The position numbers and the translations under genes were made by a program. The notes under the pieces are model-generated. The model had not been told where the DNA came from. It saw only the letters and a program-made list of their open reading frames with translations, and searched no databases. 64,000 nt of DNA from Arthrobacter sp. ov118 (GTDB taxonomy: Bacteria; Actinomycetota; Actinomycetes; Actinomycetales; Micrococcaceae). The stretch covers positions 61,769 through 125,768 of the forward strand of contig NZ_FPAY01000012.1 in assembly GCF_900116495.1 (NCBI RefSeq). The letters are read 5' to 3'. Below are positions 37,063 to 47,586 of the stretch, piece after piece (positions within the stretch are counted from its first letter, which is position 1; each line of letters begins with the position of its first letter).

Positions 37063-40000
37063 TTGCACGACGACCGCCGTCTCACGGAAGTCCGGTTGGA
37101 CCGCTTTCTGCGGGACCGCATCGCGCCCGCCGTCTACCCGCGCAGCCTGCCCCTCACGCTGAGCAGCTGGGATGCTCCGGACGAACCCGTGCCGGCATTG
37201 GAGGCCTTGAGGCACGAGTTCACGCCCCAGGAGCACGGCGCGGCCTGGGGCCGGCCGTGGAGCACCAAGTGGCTGCGGCTGCAGGGGGAAGTGCCGCAAT
37301 CCTGGGGAACGGCGCCAGGCACTTCGGTGGAAGTCCTGGTGGACCTGGGCTTCAGCGGCGAGCTCCCGGGCTTCCAGTGCGAAGGCATCGCCTGGCGGTC
37401 CGACGGGACCATCATCAAGGCGATCTCGCCGCGGAACCAGCACATCCCGCTCAAGCTCCTGGGCGGCGGCATGGCCGTTGACTTCTACGTCGAAGCCGCG
37501 GCCAACCCCGACCTGTCCCAGCACTGGACGTTCGCCGCCACGCCCTACGGCGACAAAGCAACGTCCGGCAACGAACCGATCTACCGCCTTGGCCAGATCG
37601 CGATCGCCGAGCTCAACCAGACCGTCTGGGAACTGCAGCAGGACGTCCTCGCGCTCGGCGGGCTCATGCACGAGCTGCCCATGGACCTGCCCCGCCGCCA
37701 CGAAATCTTGCGGGCGCTGGAGCGCATGCTGGACATCATGGACCCCGACGACGTTGCCGGTACCGCCGGTGCCGGTCGTGCCGCGCTCGCCGGCGTGCTG
37801 TCCCGGCCGGCCTACGCTTCGGCCCATCAGCTCGTTGCCACCGGACATGCCCACATCGATTCGGCCTGGCTGTGGCCGGTCCGGGAAACCATCCGCAAAT
37901 GCGCCCGGACGTTCTCCAACGTCGTCGCCCTGATGGATGAACACCCCGACTTCGTCTTCTCCTGCTCCTCCGCGCAGCAGTTCGCGTGGATGAAGGAGTA
38001 CTATCCGGAGCTCTTCGGGCGCATCCTGGACAAGGTCCGCGCCGGGCAGTTCGTTCCGGTGGGCGGGATGTGGGTCGAATCAGATTCCAACATGCCCGGC
38101 GGCGAGGCCATGGCCCGGCAATTTCTTGAGGGCAAGAGCTTCTTCCTGGCCGAGCTCGGAGTGGACTGCCAGGAAGCCTGGCTGCCGGATACCTTCGGGT
38201 ACTCCGCGGCGTTGCCCCAGATCATCAAAGCCGCAGGCATCCGCTGGTTCCTGACCCAGAAGATCTCCTGGAACCAGGTCAACCGGATGCCGCACCACAC
38301 GTTCAACTGGGAGGGAATCGACGGCACCCGGATCTTCACCCATTTCCCGCCGGTCGACAAATACAACTCCGACCTCAGTGCCAGGGACCTGGCCCACGCC
38401 GAACGCAACTACCGCGACCATGGACGCGGAACCACCTCCCTGGTGCCGTTCGGCCACGGCGACGGCGGCGGCGGACCAACCCGCGAGATGCTGGCCGCCG
38501 CGCAGCGCACCGCGGACCTGGAAGGATCTCCGAAGGTGCAGATCGGCTCGGCAGCCGGCTTCTTCCGGCAGGCCGAAACCGAGTACGAGAGCCTCCCCGT
38601 CTGGGTGGGGGAGATGTACCTGGAACTGCACCGCGGCACCTACACCAGCCAGGCCAAGACCAAGCTGGGGAACCGGCGCAGCGAGCACCTTCTCCGGGAG
38701 GCCGAGCTCTGGAGCGCCACGGCGGCCGTGCGCGCCGGTCACCGCTACCCCGCTGCCGAGCTCAAGCGCCTGTGGCGGCTGGTCCTGCTGCAGCAGTTCC
38801 ACGACATCCTGCCCGGGAGCTCCATCGCCTGGGTCCACCAGGATGCCGAACGGAACTACGCCGCCGTCGAACGCGGGCTGGAAGCGATCATCACGGCGGC
38901 CGCGGCCGCGGCCATGGGCCCGGGCAACAGGGAGTTCCTGCTCAACGCCGCCCCGCATGAGCACCAGGGCGTGCCTGCCCTCGCCGCCGCCGAGCCGGTC
39001 AGCTCCGCGCAGCCGATAAGCGTTACCGAAGCCGACGGCGGCTACGTCCTGGACAACGGCATCGTCCGCGCGGTGGTGGATGCCAACGGTCTGCTCACCT
39101 CGCTCATGGACCACACCACCGGGCGTGAGGCGATCGCTCCCGGGCAGTGGGGCAACGTCCTGGAACTGCACCGGGACACACCCAACGAGTGGGACGCGTG
39201 GGACATCGACGCCTTTTACCGCAGGAACGTCGTCCGGCTCCTCGAGGCGCGTTCGGTGACGCTCGAGCGCGGCCCGGGCGAAAGCCCGGACGCCGTCGTC
39301 GTCGTGGAGCGGGTGGCCGGCTCCTCAGCCATCACCCAGCGGATTGCGCTGGCGGCCGGGGCCGACTCCCTCGCCATCTCCACCCTGGTGGACTGGCAGG
39401 AAAGCGAAAAACTACTCAAGCTTGGCTTCGGCCTGGACGTCAAGGCGGACCGCTCAGCGGCGGAGACGCAGTTCGGCCATGTCTTCCGCCCGACCCACCT
39501 CAATACGTCCTGGGAGAGCGCGAAGTTCGAAATCTGCGCCCAACGCTGGATCCACGTGGCCGAGCCGGGCTACGGCGTGGCCATCTCCAACGCGTCCAGC
39601 TACGGCCACGACGTCACCCGCAACGTGCGGGAGGACGACGGCGGGACCACCACCACCGTGCGGGTCTCGCTCCTGCGGGCGCCGAAGTTTCCGGACCCGG
39701 CCGCGGACCAGGGCAGGCACGAACTGCACGTCACGATCCGGCCGGGCGCGTCCATCGCGGACGCGGTCGAGGAGGGCTACCGCACCAACCTGGCACCGCG
39801 GCTTGCGAAGGGGGCCCACGCGGTTGAACCGCTGTTCACCGTCTTGGGCCGGGCCCTGGTCATCGAGGCAGTCAAGCTTGCCGAAGACGGCTCCGGCGAC
39901 GTGATCGTCCGCTTGTACGAATCCTTGGGCGAGCGGTCCACGGGCCGCGTGACGGCAAATTTTCCGGTCAGCGCAGTTCGCGCCGTGGACCTCCTGGAAC

Positions 40001-40107
40001 GGCCACTCGAGCCTCAGGGCGGGGCCCCGGGGGTCGTGGCGGGCCTGAATTCGGCCGACCTGAGGCTGCGGCCGTTCCAGCTGCTCACACTGAGGTTCGT
40101 GCGCTAA
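37063..40107 (+). CDS. Alpha-mannosidase (glycoside hydrolase family 38)
   Basis: 1014 residues. The GH38 catalytic domain holds the zinc ligands His262/Asp266-type in GHAHIDSAWLW, the nucleophile Asp376 in WLPDTFGYSAALPQI, and HGDGGGGPTREML. Then comes the alpha-mann_mid domain (YTSQAKTKLGNRRSEHLLREAEL) and the beta-sandwich C-terminal part. It probably removes alpha-mannosyl residues from sugars taken up, in the cytoplasm, as no signal peptide is seen. I place the start at TTG 37063 behind AAGAGGA; the frame extends to 37021 without a ribosome site. No sugar transport genes adjoin it. Confidence 0.93.
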   Translation: MHDDRRLTEVRLDRFLRDRIAPAVYPRSLPLTLSSWDAPDEPVPALEALRHEFTPQEHGAAWGRPWSTKWLRLQGEVPQSWGTAPGTSVEVLVDLGFSGELPGFQCEGIAWRSDGTIIKAISPRNQHIPLKLLGGGMAVDFYVEAAANPDLSQHWTFAATPYGDKATSGNEPIYRLGQIAIAELNQTVWELQQDVLALGGLMHELPMDLPRRHEILRALERMLDIMDPDDVAGTAGAGRAALAGVLSRPAYASAHQLVATGHAHIDSAWLWPVRETIRKCARTFSNVVALMDEHPDFVFSCSSAQQFAWMKEYYPELFGRILDKVRAGQFVPVGGMWVESDSNMPGGEAMARQFLEGKSFFLAELGVDCQEAWLPDTFGYSAALPQIIKAAGIRWFLTQKISWNQVNRMPHHTFNWEGIDGTRIFTHFPPVDKYNSDLSARDLAHAERNYRDHGRGTTSLVPFGHGDGGGGPTREMLAAAQRTADLEGSPKVQIGSAAGFFRQAETEYESLPVWVGEMYLELHRGTYTSQAKTKLGNRRSEHLLREAELWSATAAVRAGHRYPAAELKRLWRLVLLQQFHDILPGSSIAWVHQDAERNYAAVERGLEAIITAAAAAAMGPGNREFLLNAAPHEHQGVPALAAAEPVSSAQPISVTEADGGYVLDNGIVRAVVDANGLLTSLMDHTTGREAIAPGQWGNVLELHRDTPNEWDAWDIDAFYRRNVVRLLEARSVTLERGPGESPDAVVVVERVAGSSAITQRIALAAGADSLAISTLVDWQESEKLLKLGFGLDVKADRSAAETQFGHVFRPTHLNTSWESAKFEICAQRWIHVAEPGYGVAISNASSYGHDVTRNVREDDGGTTTTVRVSLLRAPKFPDPAADQGRHELHVTIRPGASIADAVEEGYRTNLAPRLAKGAHAVEPLFTVLGRALVIEAVKLAEDGSGDVIVRLYESLGERSTGRVTANFPVSAVRAVDLLERPLEPQGGAPGVVAGLNSADLRLRPFQLLTLRFVR

Positions 40108-40169
40108 CAGGGGCGGAGGGAGGCGCTCAGCCCGCCCCGCGGGGAGGCGGAAAGACCGGTTAAACGGCT

Positions 40170-40203
40170 GAGTGGTAGCGGTCCGCACGGACCGCTACCA
40201 CTC
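40170..40203. terminator. Perfect 34-base palindrome, bidirectional terminator
   Basis: GAGTGGTAGCGGTCCG (40170-40185), two bases, CGGACCGCTACCACTC (40188-40203). It stands between convergent genes (alpha-mannosidase stop at 40107, membrane protein stop at 40358). The arms are perfect; no T-run follows on either strand. Confidence 0.6.
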
Positions 40204-40357
40204 ATCCCCCCAATGGCGCTTGGGCGGCTGCTTCTGCTTCGCACGGCTGAATTCCGTACACAAAGCGATTGCCGCTTTCACACATTCATGATTCTTTCAC
40301 GCTCTAATGATTTTGTGAATGCCCTGCCCCTTGTTCTTACGGAATGTTGCGGGAGCG

Positions 40358-41068
40358 TTACCGGCCGCCTTTGGTCCCTAGCCTCGAGAACCAGAACAGG
40401 CACAGCCCCAGGACGTAGCCCAGGACCGCCAGATAGTTGACCGATTGCTGCGCGAGGAGCCAGGCGCCCGGGGCAAAACAGGCAGGAACACTGATGGCAG
40501 TGGCGACGGCCCCCAGAGCCGTCAGGAACGCCGCGGCCCGAACCATCCGCGGCAAATGGCTGGTGGCGGTGCCTACCAACGCCGGCAGGAGGACCACTGA
40601 AACAAAGCCCGGATACGTGCGGCCGGCGGCGGCGTAGAACGGCGCCACCACGGCATTGTGCCCGGCGTTGTCCGCTATGTCCAACAGGCCGGCCGAGGAC
40701 CCGCGAGTGTCCATGAGGGAGAAGGCGGCCACTACGGCCACAACACTCGCCGCCAGTGCCCAGCGTCCCGGCGGGCCGGCGACGAGGCGGTAACCGCGTG
40801 CGTCGGCGAGTCCCTTGGCGACCTGCAGGCCGATCAGCAGGACCGCCGCGAACACCAGGAGCCGCAGGATCAGATGGGTGACGTTCCAGCCGCCCAGTGC
40901 CACGTCGATCGCCGCGTAGGGGCCGGGCACTGAGAGCAGGCTGCACAGCGTCGCGATGACCAGTATGCCGAAAACCATCCTGTTCCGCCCCCGGATGGCA
41001 TCCGGAACGCGCAGGAGGAGCACCACCGAACAAATGATCAGCGTGCCCCACTGGAGGATGGCCATCAT
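40358..41068 (-). CDS. Seven-helix membrane protein, MAB_1171c-like (second paralogue)
   Basis: 236 residues with about seven hydrophobic segments. It starts MMAILQWGTLIICSVVLLLRVPDAIRGRNR and shares a common plan with the preceding gene: first helix, then RGRNRM, then SVPGPYAAIDVALGG, then DTRGSSAGLLDIADNAG. This resembles the membrane half of MAB_1171c-type proteins but without their C-terminal DUF6545 cytoplasmic part. It is the last gene of a three-gene minus-strand set and begins 38 bases after the preceding stop. Function unknown. Confidence 0.7.
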   Translation of the reverse strand: MMAILQWGTLIICSVVLLLRVPDAIRGRNRMVFGILVIATLCSLLSVPGPYAAIDVALGGWNVTHLILRLLVFAAVLLIGLQVAKGLADARGYRLVAGPPGRWALAASVVAVVAAFSLMDTRGSSAGLLDIADNAGHNAVVAPFYAAAGRTYPGFVSVVLLPALVGTATSHLPRMVRAAAFLTALGAVATAISVPACFAPGAWLLAQQSVNYLAVLGYVLGLCLFWFSRLGTKGGR

Positions 41069-41105
41069 TCCTGCTTCTTCCGCATCCCTCGGTTCCCCAG
41101 TACCC

Positions 41106-41843
41106 CTACCATCGGGTGAGGACAGATTGCTTCTTCTGAGCACGCTGCGCAAGCACCTTTGCCAGCCAGATCAGCGCCAGCCCAAGGATGAGGCACAAAG
41201 CGGCCGTGTAGTTGAAGACGTACCGCAAAATTCCCAGGGACGGCGGGATGACCGGAGACAGCAGACTCAAGCAAATGCCGACCGTACCCAGTGCCATCAG
41301 CGCCGCGCTGGACCGCACCAGGGCCGGGAACCTGCTGCGGAACGTCCGCAGCATGGCCGGGAACAGCGCCGCGGTGACGTAGGCCGGGTAGAGGCGTCCG
41401 GCGGCACCGTAGTACTCCACCAGGGCGGCATTGCGAGGGTCCTTGGCGAAAATGCCGGTCATCCCCGCGGAGGAGCCCGAGGTGTCCATCAGAAGGAACA
41501 CCGCCACCACCGCGGCGGACGCCGCCGCCGCCACCCCGATTCCGATGGGGCCGGTGATGAGCCGCAAGGCGTCGTCCGCGCTGAAGCCCCGGGCCACCCG
41601 GAGTCCAAGGAAGAAGATGGCCGCGAAAATCACAAAACGCAGTACCAGGTTGGCGATGTTCAAGCCCCCCAGGGCACGGTCCACCACCAGGTAGGGGCCA
41701 TCAATGCTGAGCAGGATCGCCAGGGTGGCCAGCGCAAAGATGGAGAACAAGGACCGGTTCTCACCGCGGAGGGCGCTCGGAATGCGGGCCAGCGTGACGA
41801 CGCCGCATACCGCCAGGGTGGTCCACTGCAGGATCCCGATCAT
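41106..41843 (-). CDS. Seven-helix membrane protein, MAB_1171c-like (first paralogue)
   Basis: 245 residues, about seven hydrophobic segments. MIGILQWTTLAVCGVVTLARIPSALRGENR, then LSIDGPYLVVDRALGG, then DTSGSSAGMTGIFAKDPRNAALVEYYGAAGR. Residues lined up between the two paralogues show a shared D-T-x-G-S-S-A-G loop and an A-A-G-R-x-Y-P motif outside the first three helices. The ATG start overlaps the regulator stop (ATGA at 41840-41843), with GGGAG upstream inside the regulator gene. The short form with its paralogue next door suggests a heterodimer. Function unknown. Confidence 0.72.
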   Translation of the reverse strand: MIGILQWTTLAVCGVVTLARIPSALRGENRSLFSIFALATLAILLSIDGPYLVVDRALGGLNIANLVLRFVIFAAIFFLGLRVARGFSADDALRLITGPIGIGVAAAASAAVVAVFLLMDTSGSSAGMTGIFAKDPRNAALVEYYGAAGRLYPAYVTAALFPAMLRTFRSRFPALVRSSAALMALGTVGICLSLLSPVIPPSLGILRYVFNYTAALCLILGLALIWLAKVLAQRAQKKQSVLTRW

Positions 41844-42586
41844 CCGAGGTGCTCCCAAATCTTCTCTGTCTGCGCTTGTTCCTGCTCCTGGCGCCGCAGC
41901 GATTTTCCGAGCGCCTGGAGCCGTTCCCCGGCCAGGGCTGTGAGTTCCCCGTTGGAGAGTGCTTCCAACGCCGACTGCTTCGCCCCTGGCGGCCAGCCGG
42001 CCTCATCCTCGGTGATCAAGCCGGTGGCGACCAGCCCTCCCGTGAGGCCGACCCCCGCCGCGCGGGCCGTTGCGAAGGCCAATTCCGGGGACAGCCGGTT
42101 TGCTGTGAGCTGGGCCGAATAATTCTGGGGGGCTACGCCGGTGGCGGCCGAAACCCGGTGGCGCAACTCGCCGTCGTCAACCGCGTCCACCCAGTTCCGG
42201 ACCGAGGTGGCATGCGGAGCCGGGCTCAGTGCGGGCAACACGGAGCCCCCTTCCTCACCGTCGCCGCCTTGGACGGGTGACGACCGGGAAATGACGACGC
42301 GCAACAAGTCCATCGTGGCAACCTGGCTGACGAGCTCGGCGGGGGTCGGCGGTGGCGCCGGGGAGGCCAGCTCCGCAAACTGCTCGAACGAAGCCAGAGC
42401 CGCGAGCGGACTCAACCCCAGTGCGCGGCTGATGCTCACCACAGTGGTTTCGGTAACCTTTCCGCGCACCAATTGCTGGGCAAGCGTGGTGCGTTTGATG
42501 CCGGAGATCCTGCAGATATCGGCTGTGCTCGCTGACGGGGCAGCCTGATGAAGCCAGTCTTGGAACGCCTTTGCGGAAATGGGCAT
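41840..42586 (-). CDS. Helix-turn-helix DNA-binding protein coupled to two membrane proteins
   Basis: 248 residues. The N-terminal 70 residues read as an HTH: WLHQAAPSASTADICRISGIKRTTLAQQLVRGKVTETTVVSISRALGL, with the recognition helix near KRTTLAQQLVRG. Next is a Pro/Ala-rich stretch with SPAPPPTPAE, and a second helical part (about 145-200: NWVDAVDDGELRHRVSAATGVAPQNYSAQLTANRLSPELAFATARAAGV) that again resembles a repressor-like helix bundle. The C-terminal 45 residues are Gln/Glu-rich coiled. It starts at ATG 42586. Coupling to the membrane genes suggests a sensory or anti-regulator unit. Confidence 0.7.
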   Translation of the reverse strand: MPISAKAFQDWLHQAAPSASTADICRISGIKRTTLAQQLVRGKVTETTVVSISRALGLSPLAALASFEQFAELASPAPPPTPAELVSQVATMDLLRVVISRSSPVQGGDGEEGGSVLPALSPAPHATSVRNWVDAVDDGELRHRVSAATGVAPQNYSAQLTANRLSPELAFATARAAGVGLTGGLVATGLITEDEAGWPPGAKQSALEALSNGELTALAGERLQALGKSLRRQEQEQAQTEKIWEHLG

Positions 42587-42687
42587 CTAGTGCTTCCTGC
42601 GGAGTCGAATGGCAGTGTGGTTTTGGGTCTGCGGTGGGAGTGCGGTGCCGCAGGGCCGCCTAGGGGCTCTTGGGTCTGGGATTTTGC

Positions 42688-42714
42688 GTAAGGTCGTGAT
42701 TGAACTATGCTAAA
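42688..42714 (+). promoter_or_regulatory. Candidate promoter of the ABC-F gene leader
   Basis: TTGCGT and TATGCT stand 16 bases apart, upstream of a strong hairpin (42721-42763). Transcription would begin close to the hairpin. Both boxes match the consensus only partly. Confidence 0.35.
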
Positions 42715-42842
42715 TGGTCGAACCCGCTGGTCCGTACACCCCCCAAGTCCGGACCAGCGGGTTCTTCTATGCCCGGCCGGATTCTGCCGGGTTTGGCCCC
42801 GAGGGGCACCCCTCGTTGAACGCGGGTAACCTGCCCGGGTGA
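42714..42842 (+). CDS. Possible leader ORF (42 codons) before the ABC-F gene
   Basis: ATG 42714 to TGA 42840-42842, product beginning MVEPAGPYTPQVRTSGFFYA. It passes through the hairpin at 42721-42763 and ends 12 bases before the ABC-F start. No good ribosome site precedes it and the frame could be chance in GC-rich DNA, but a leader peptide that overlaps an attenuator hairpin is the known layout for several antibiotic-induced ABC-F genes. Confidence 0.25.
   Translation: MVEPAGPYTPQVRTSGFFYARPDSAGFGPEGHPSLNAGNLPG
42721..42763 (+). terminator. Leader hairpin, possible attenuator of the ABC-F gene
   Basis: AACCCGCTGGTCCG (42721-42734) and CGGACCAGCGGGTT (42750-42763) pair perfectly over 14 bases, followed by CTTCTAT. 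No gene in this direction ends before it, so it is not an end-of-gene terminator. Further smaller palindromes follow (CCCCGAGGGGC, GCCCGGCCGG). Confidence 0.5.
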
Positions 42843-42854
42843 GAGAATGAACTA

Positions 42855-44518
<1,664 letters not shown>

Positions 44519-44522
<4 letters not shown>

Positions 44523-46432
44523 GCATGGACCGGGTCGCCTGGAGCTCCCTCTACAACATCACCCGCGCCTCCAGCGGATCCAAGCCGTTCTCGAAGGCGC
44601 TCCTGAAGCGGGTCTTCGGCTTTGCCCGCCCCCACCGGGGCAAGCTGATCGCCTTCGTGCTGCTGTCCATCGTGATGGCCGTCCTGGCTGTGGCCACGCC
44701 GGTCCTCGCCGGGCAGGTGGTCGACGAGATCATCGCCCACGCGGACGCCGGAACGGTGATCGGGCTCGCCGTCCTGATCGCGATTGTGGCGGTGGCGGAG
44801 GCCGGGCTGGGGCTGCTGACCCGCTGGCTGTCCTCCACGATCGGTGAAGGCGTGATCCTGGACCTGCGGACCAAGGTCTTCGACCACGTCCAGAAGATGC
44901 CGATTGCCTTCTTCACCAGGACCCGCACCGGAGCCCTCGTGAGCCGGCTGAACAATGACGTCATCGGGGCGCAGTCAGCCTTCGCCGGCACGCTCTCCGG
45001 CGTGGTCAGCAACGTCGTGGCCCTCGCGCTGACCCTGGCGGTCATGCTCAACAAGTCGTGGCTGGTGACAGTGCTCGCCATGATCCTGCTGCCGATCTTC
45101 CTGATCCCGGCCCGCCGGATGGGCTCCAGGCTCGCCGACCTGCGGCGCGAGGCAGCCGAACACAACGCGGCCATGGGCACCCAGATGACCGAGCGCTTCT
45201 CCGCGCCCGGCGCCACCCTGGTCAAGCTCTTCGGCCGCCCGGACGAGGAGTCCCACGAGTTCGCGCTCCGTGCCGGCCGGGTCCGGGACATCGGCGTCCG
45301 CACCGCCATGCTGCAGTTCACTTTCGTCACGGCGCTGACCCTCGTCTCGGCCCTGGCCCTCGCCCTGGTCTACGGCCTGGGCGGCTGGCTCGCGCTTGCC
45401 GGGCAGTTGGCCGCCGGCGACGTCGTCGTGCTCGCACTGCTGCTCACCCGCCTCTACGCGCCGCTCACGGCGCTCTCTAACGCCCGCGTGGAAATCATGA
45501 GCGCCCTGGTCAGTTTCGAGCGCGTCTTCGAAATCCTGGACCTCAAACCGCTCATCCAGCAGAAGCCCGACGCCGTCGCCTCCCCGCCCGGTCCGCTCTC
45601 GGTGGAGTTCGACGACGTCCGCTTCGCCTACCCCTCGGCGGACAAGGTCTCGCTGGCCTCGCTGGAAGACGTGCGGACCCTGGACACCCGCGGCGGCGAA
45701 GAAGTGCTGCACGGCATCAGCTTCCGGGTGGAGCCAGGTCAGACCGTGGCCCTGGTCGGCTCCTCGGGAGCCGGGAAGTCCACCATCGCGCAGCTCCTTT
45801 CGCGGCTGTACGACGTCGACTCGGGCGCCGTCCGCCTCGGCGGCACGACGCCGGGCACGGGCGTGGACGTCCGCGACCTCACCTTCGACTCGATGCGCCA
45901 GACCCTGGGCATGGTGACGCAGGACGGCCACCTGTTCCACGAGAGCATCGCCTCCAACCTCCGCCTGGCCCGGCCGGAGGCCACCGACGAGCAGCTCTGG
46001 GACGTGCTGCGCCGCGCCCGGCTCGAGGACATGATCAGGTCACTGCCCGACGGCCTGGACACCGTGGTGGGGGAGCGCGGCTACCGGCTCTCCGGCGGCG
46101 AACGGCAGCGCCTGACGATTGCCCGCCTGCTCATCGCGCAGCCAAGGGTGGTCATCCTCGACGAGGCCACCGCCGCGCTGGACTCCACCAATGAGGCCGC
46201 AGTCCAGGAGGCGCTGGGCGCCGCACTGGAGGGCCGGACCGCCGTGGTGATCGCCCACCGGCTCTCCACCGTCCGCGCCGCTGACGCGATCCTGGTGGTG
46301 GAGAACGGCTCGATCGTGGAACGCGGCACCCACCACGAACTCCTGGCCGCCGAGGGCCGCTACGCGGAGCTGTACCGGACCCAGTTCGCCGAGGCCAGCG
46401 CGGTGGCCCGGGAGGCTGTGCCGGGATATTAA
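44519..46432 (+). CDS. ABC-transporter, fused permease and ATPase (type IV exporter)
   Basis: 637 residues. Six membrane helices in the first half (about 38-350: LIAFVLLSIVMAVLAVATPVLAGQVVDEI to APLTALSNARVEIM), then the nucleotide-binding domain (about 360-620) with Walker A GSSGAGKST, the signature LSGGERQRL, Walker B VVILDEATAALDS and an H-loop AHRLSTV. An extra loop DVRTLDTRGGEEVLHG is inserted before Walker A. It starts in an ATGA overlap with the ABC-F gene, so the two may work together, for example as drug export plus ribosome protection. The substrate is unknown. Confidence 0.93.
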
Positions 46433-46439
46433 AGCAGGA

Positions 46440-46490
46440 GTACTAAGGCCTAAGTACTAAGCCGGGGTACTAAGCCGGAGTACTAAAGCC
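46440..46490. repeat. Four short tandem repeats GTACTAAG
   Basis: GTACTAAGGCC (46440), GTACTAAGCCG (46454), GTACTAAGCCG (46467) and GTACTAAAGCC (46480) are spaced 13-14 bases apart in the convergent gap between the ABC exporter and the Nudix gene. The Nudix stop lies in the last unit. Confidence 0.75.
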
Positions 46491-46899
46491 GGCGTGCTGC
46501 CGGGCCGGCTGACAGCGCCGGCAGCACATGGTCCGTCAGCAGCGGTGCAAGGTCCTCGGGCGGCTCCGCGCCGAGGTCGTGCCAGCGGATCTCGGCGATT
46601 TCACCGGACGGCCGGGCACTCCAGACGCCCGGAGCGGTGAAGACGGTGGCCTCAATCTTGGTGGCAGCCTCGTTCGCCGCATCCGCCAGCCAGCAGCCCA
46701 GCAGGTCCAGCCGGTCGGGGGCCAGCACAATGCCCACTTCTTCCTCGAGCTCGCGCGCCGCGGCCTCCGCAGCGGTTTCGCCGGCCTCGGGTTTGCCGCC
46801 GGGGTGCATGAACTTGTCCGTGCCCCGTTTCCGGACAGTCAGGAGGCGTCCGGCGTCATCGAAGACGCAGACGGCGGAGACGACAATGCGGGGATTCAT
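46483..46899 (-). CDS. Nudix hydrolase
   Basis: 138 residues. The Nudix box runs over HPGGKPEAGETAAEAAAREL and then EEEVGI, complete with the Gly, Glu and catalytic REL-EE pattern. Start MNPRIVVSAVCVFDDAGRLLTVRKRGTDKF is typical of small NUDIX proteins acting on nucleoside diphosphate derivatives. The start overlaps the stop of the DUF6314 gene by ATGA, so the two are coupled. The last codons fall in the tandem repeats at 46440-46490. Confidence 0.93.
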   Translation of the reverse strand: MNPRIVVSAVCVFDDAGRLLTVRKRGTDKFMHPGGKPEAGETAAEAAARELEEEVGIVLAPDRLDLLGCWLADAANEAATKIEATVFTAPGVWSARPSGEIAEIRWHDLGAEPPEDLAPLLTDHVLPALSAGPAARRL

Positions 46900-47429
46900 C
46901 CTGCCAGCCTAGCGTCCGGCGCTGCGGCCCCCGTCTCGGGGACGGGGGCGTCCAGCCTGCGCAGGACCGACTCGAGCAACTGGTCCTTGGCGGGACCGGT
47001 GACGTCCCAGCGGTAGCCGACTTCGTCCGGTCCGAGCACGGTGTACGTCACGCGGTAGGTGTCGGGGTCGCACCAGTGCACGTCCTGGTTGCTTTGCCCG
47101 GTGAAGCCCATGCGGTGGAAGGGACGGCCGTCCGGAAAGGCCACATCCATAACCGCAGCCGTGTCGGCGGGCCGCAACAGGTATTCCCGGCTCGCGGGCC
47201 CGGTGAACGGCGCGCCATCAAAGGATGTCCAGCGCACGGTGCCCTCTTCGCGCCAGTGCAGGCCGCCGTCGTCGTCGTCCGTAAAGCGGACGACGCCGGT
47301 GAAGGTGCCGCGGGTCCCGGCGCGGCGGTCCAGCAGGGTGCGGTCCACAGACCAGGAGCCGCGCAGGTAGGCGCGGAGGTCAAAGTCCGGACCCGAGTCC
47401 GGGGATGCGTCCGGGGCTGCAGGATTCAA
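46896..47429 (-). CDS. DUF6314 family protein
   Basis: 177 residues, a probable beta-barrel (lipocalin-like) protein: DLRAYLRGSWSVDRTLLDRRAGTRGTF, EGTVRWTSFDGAPFTGPASREYLLRPADT, and the C-terminal DTYRVTYTVLGPDEVGYRWDVTGPAKDQLLES. Function unknown. The TTG start at 47429 stands just two bases from the tRNA gene; a start further inside, near the conserved DLRAYLRG, is possible since the first 15 residues are Asp/Pro-rich. Confidence 0.78.
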   Translation of the reverse strand: MNPAAPDASPDSGPDFDLRAYLRGSWSVDRTLLDRRAGTRGTFTGVVRFTDDDDGGLHWREEGTVRWTSFDGAPFTGPASREYLLRPADTAAVMDVAFPDGRPFHRMGFTGQSNQDVHWCDPDTYRVTYTVLGPDEVGYRWDVTGPAKDQLLESVLRRLDAPVPETGAAAPDARLAG

Positions 47430-47430
47430 G

Positions 47431-47503
47431 TGCCCTCGATTGGAATCGAACCAACGACACCGGCTTTAGGAGAGCCGTGCTCTATCCACTGAGCTACGAG
47501 GGC
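47431..47503 (-). tRNA. tRNA-Arg (CCT anticodon)
   Basis: Seen as the minus strand: acceptor GCCCTCG pairs with CGAGGGC; the D arm has AGCTCAGTGGATAGAGC; the anticodon stem CGGCT/AGCCG has loop CTCCTAA, so the anticodon is CCT and the codon is AGG; the T arm has GGTTCGATTCC. The discriminator is A and no CCA is encoded. 73 bases, without intron. Confidence 0.96.
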
Positions 47504-47586
47504 GGGCGTCCGGGGCCGGCCCAGAGCCGGTCCTGTCGGACACGGATATAAGCATACAAGGTGAGCGGGGGTACTACGCTCTAGGC

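Noticed and set aside
46433..46482. Convergent intrinsic terminator between the ABC exporter and Nudix genes
   Set aside because: The stretch consists of direct repeats, with no stem and T-run.
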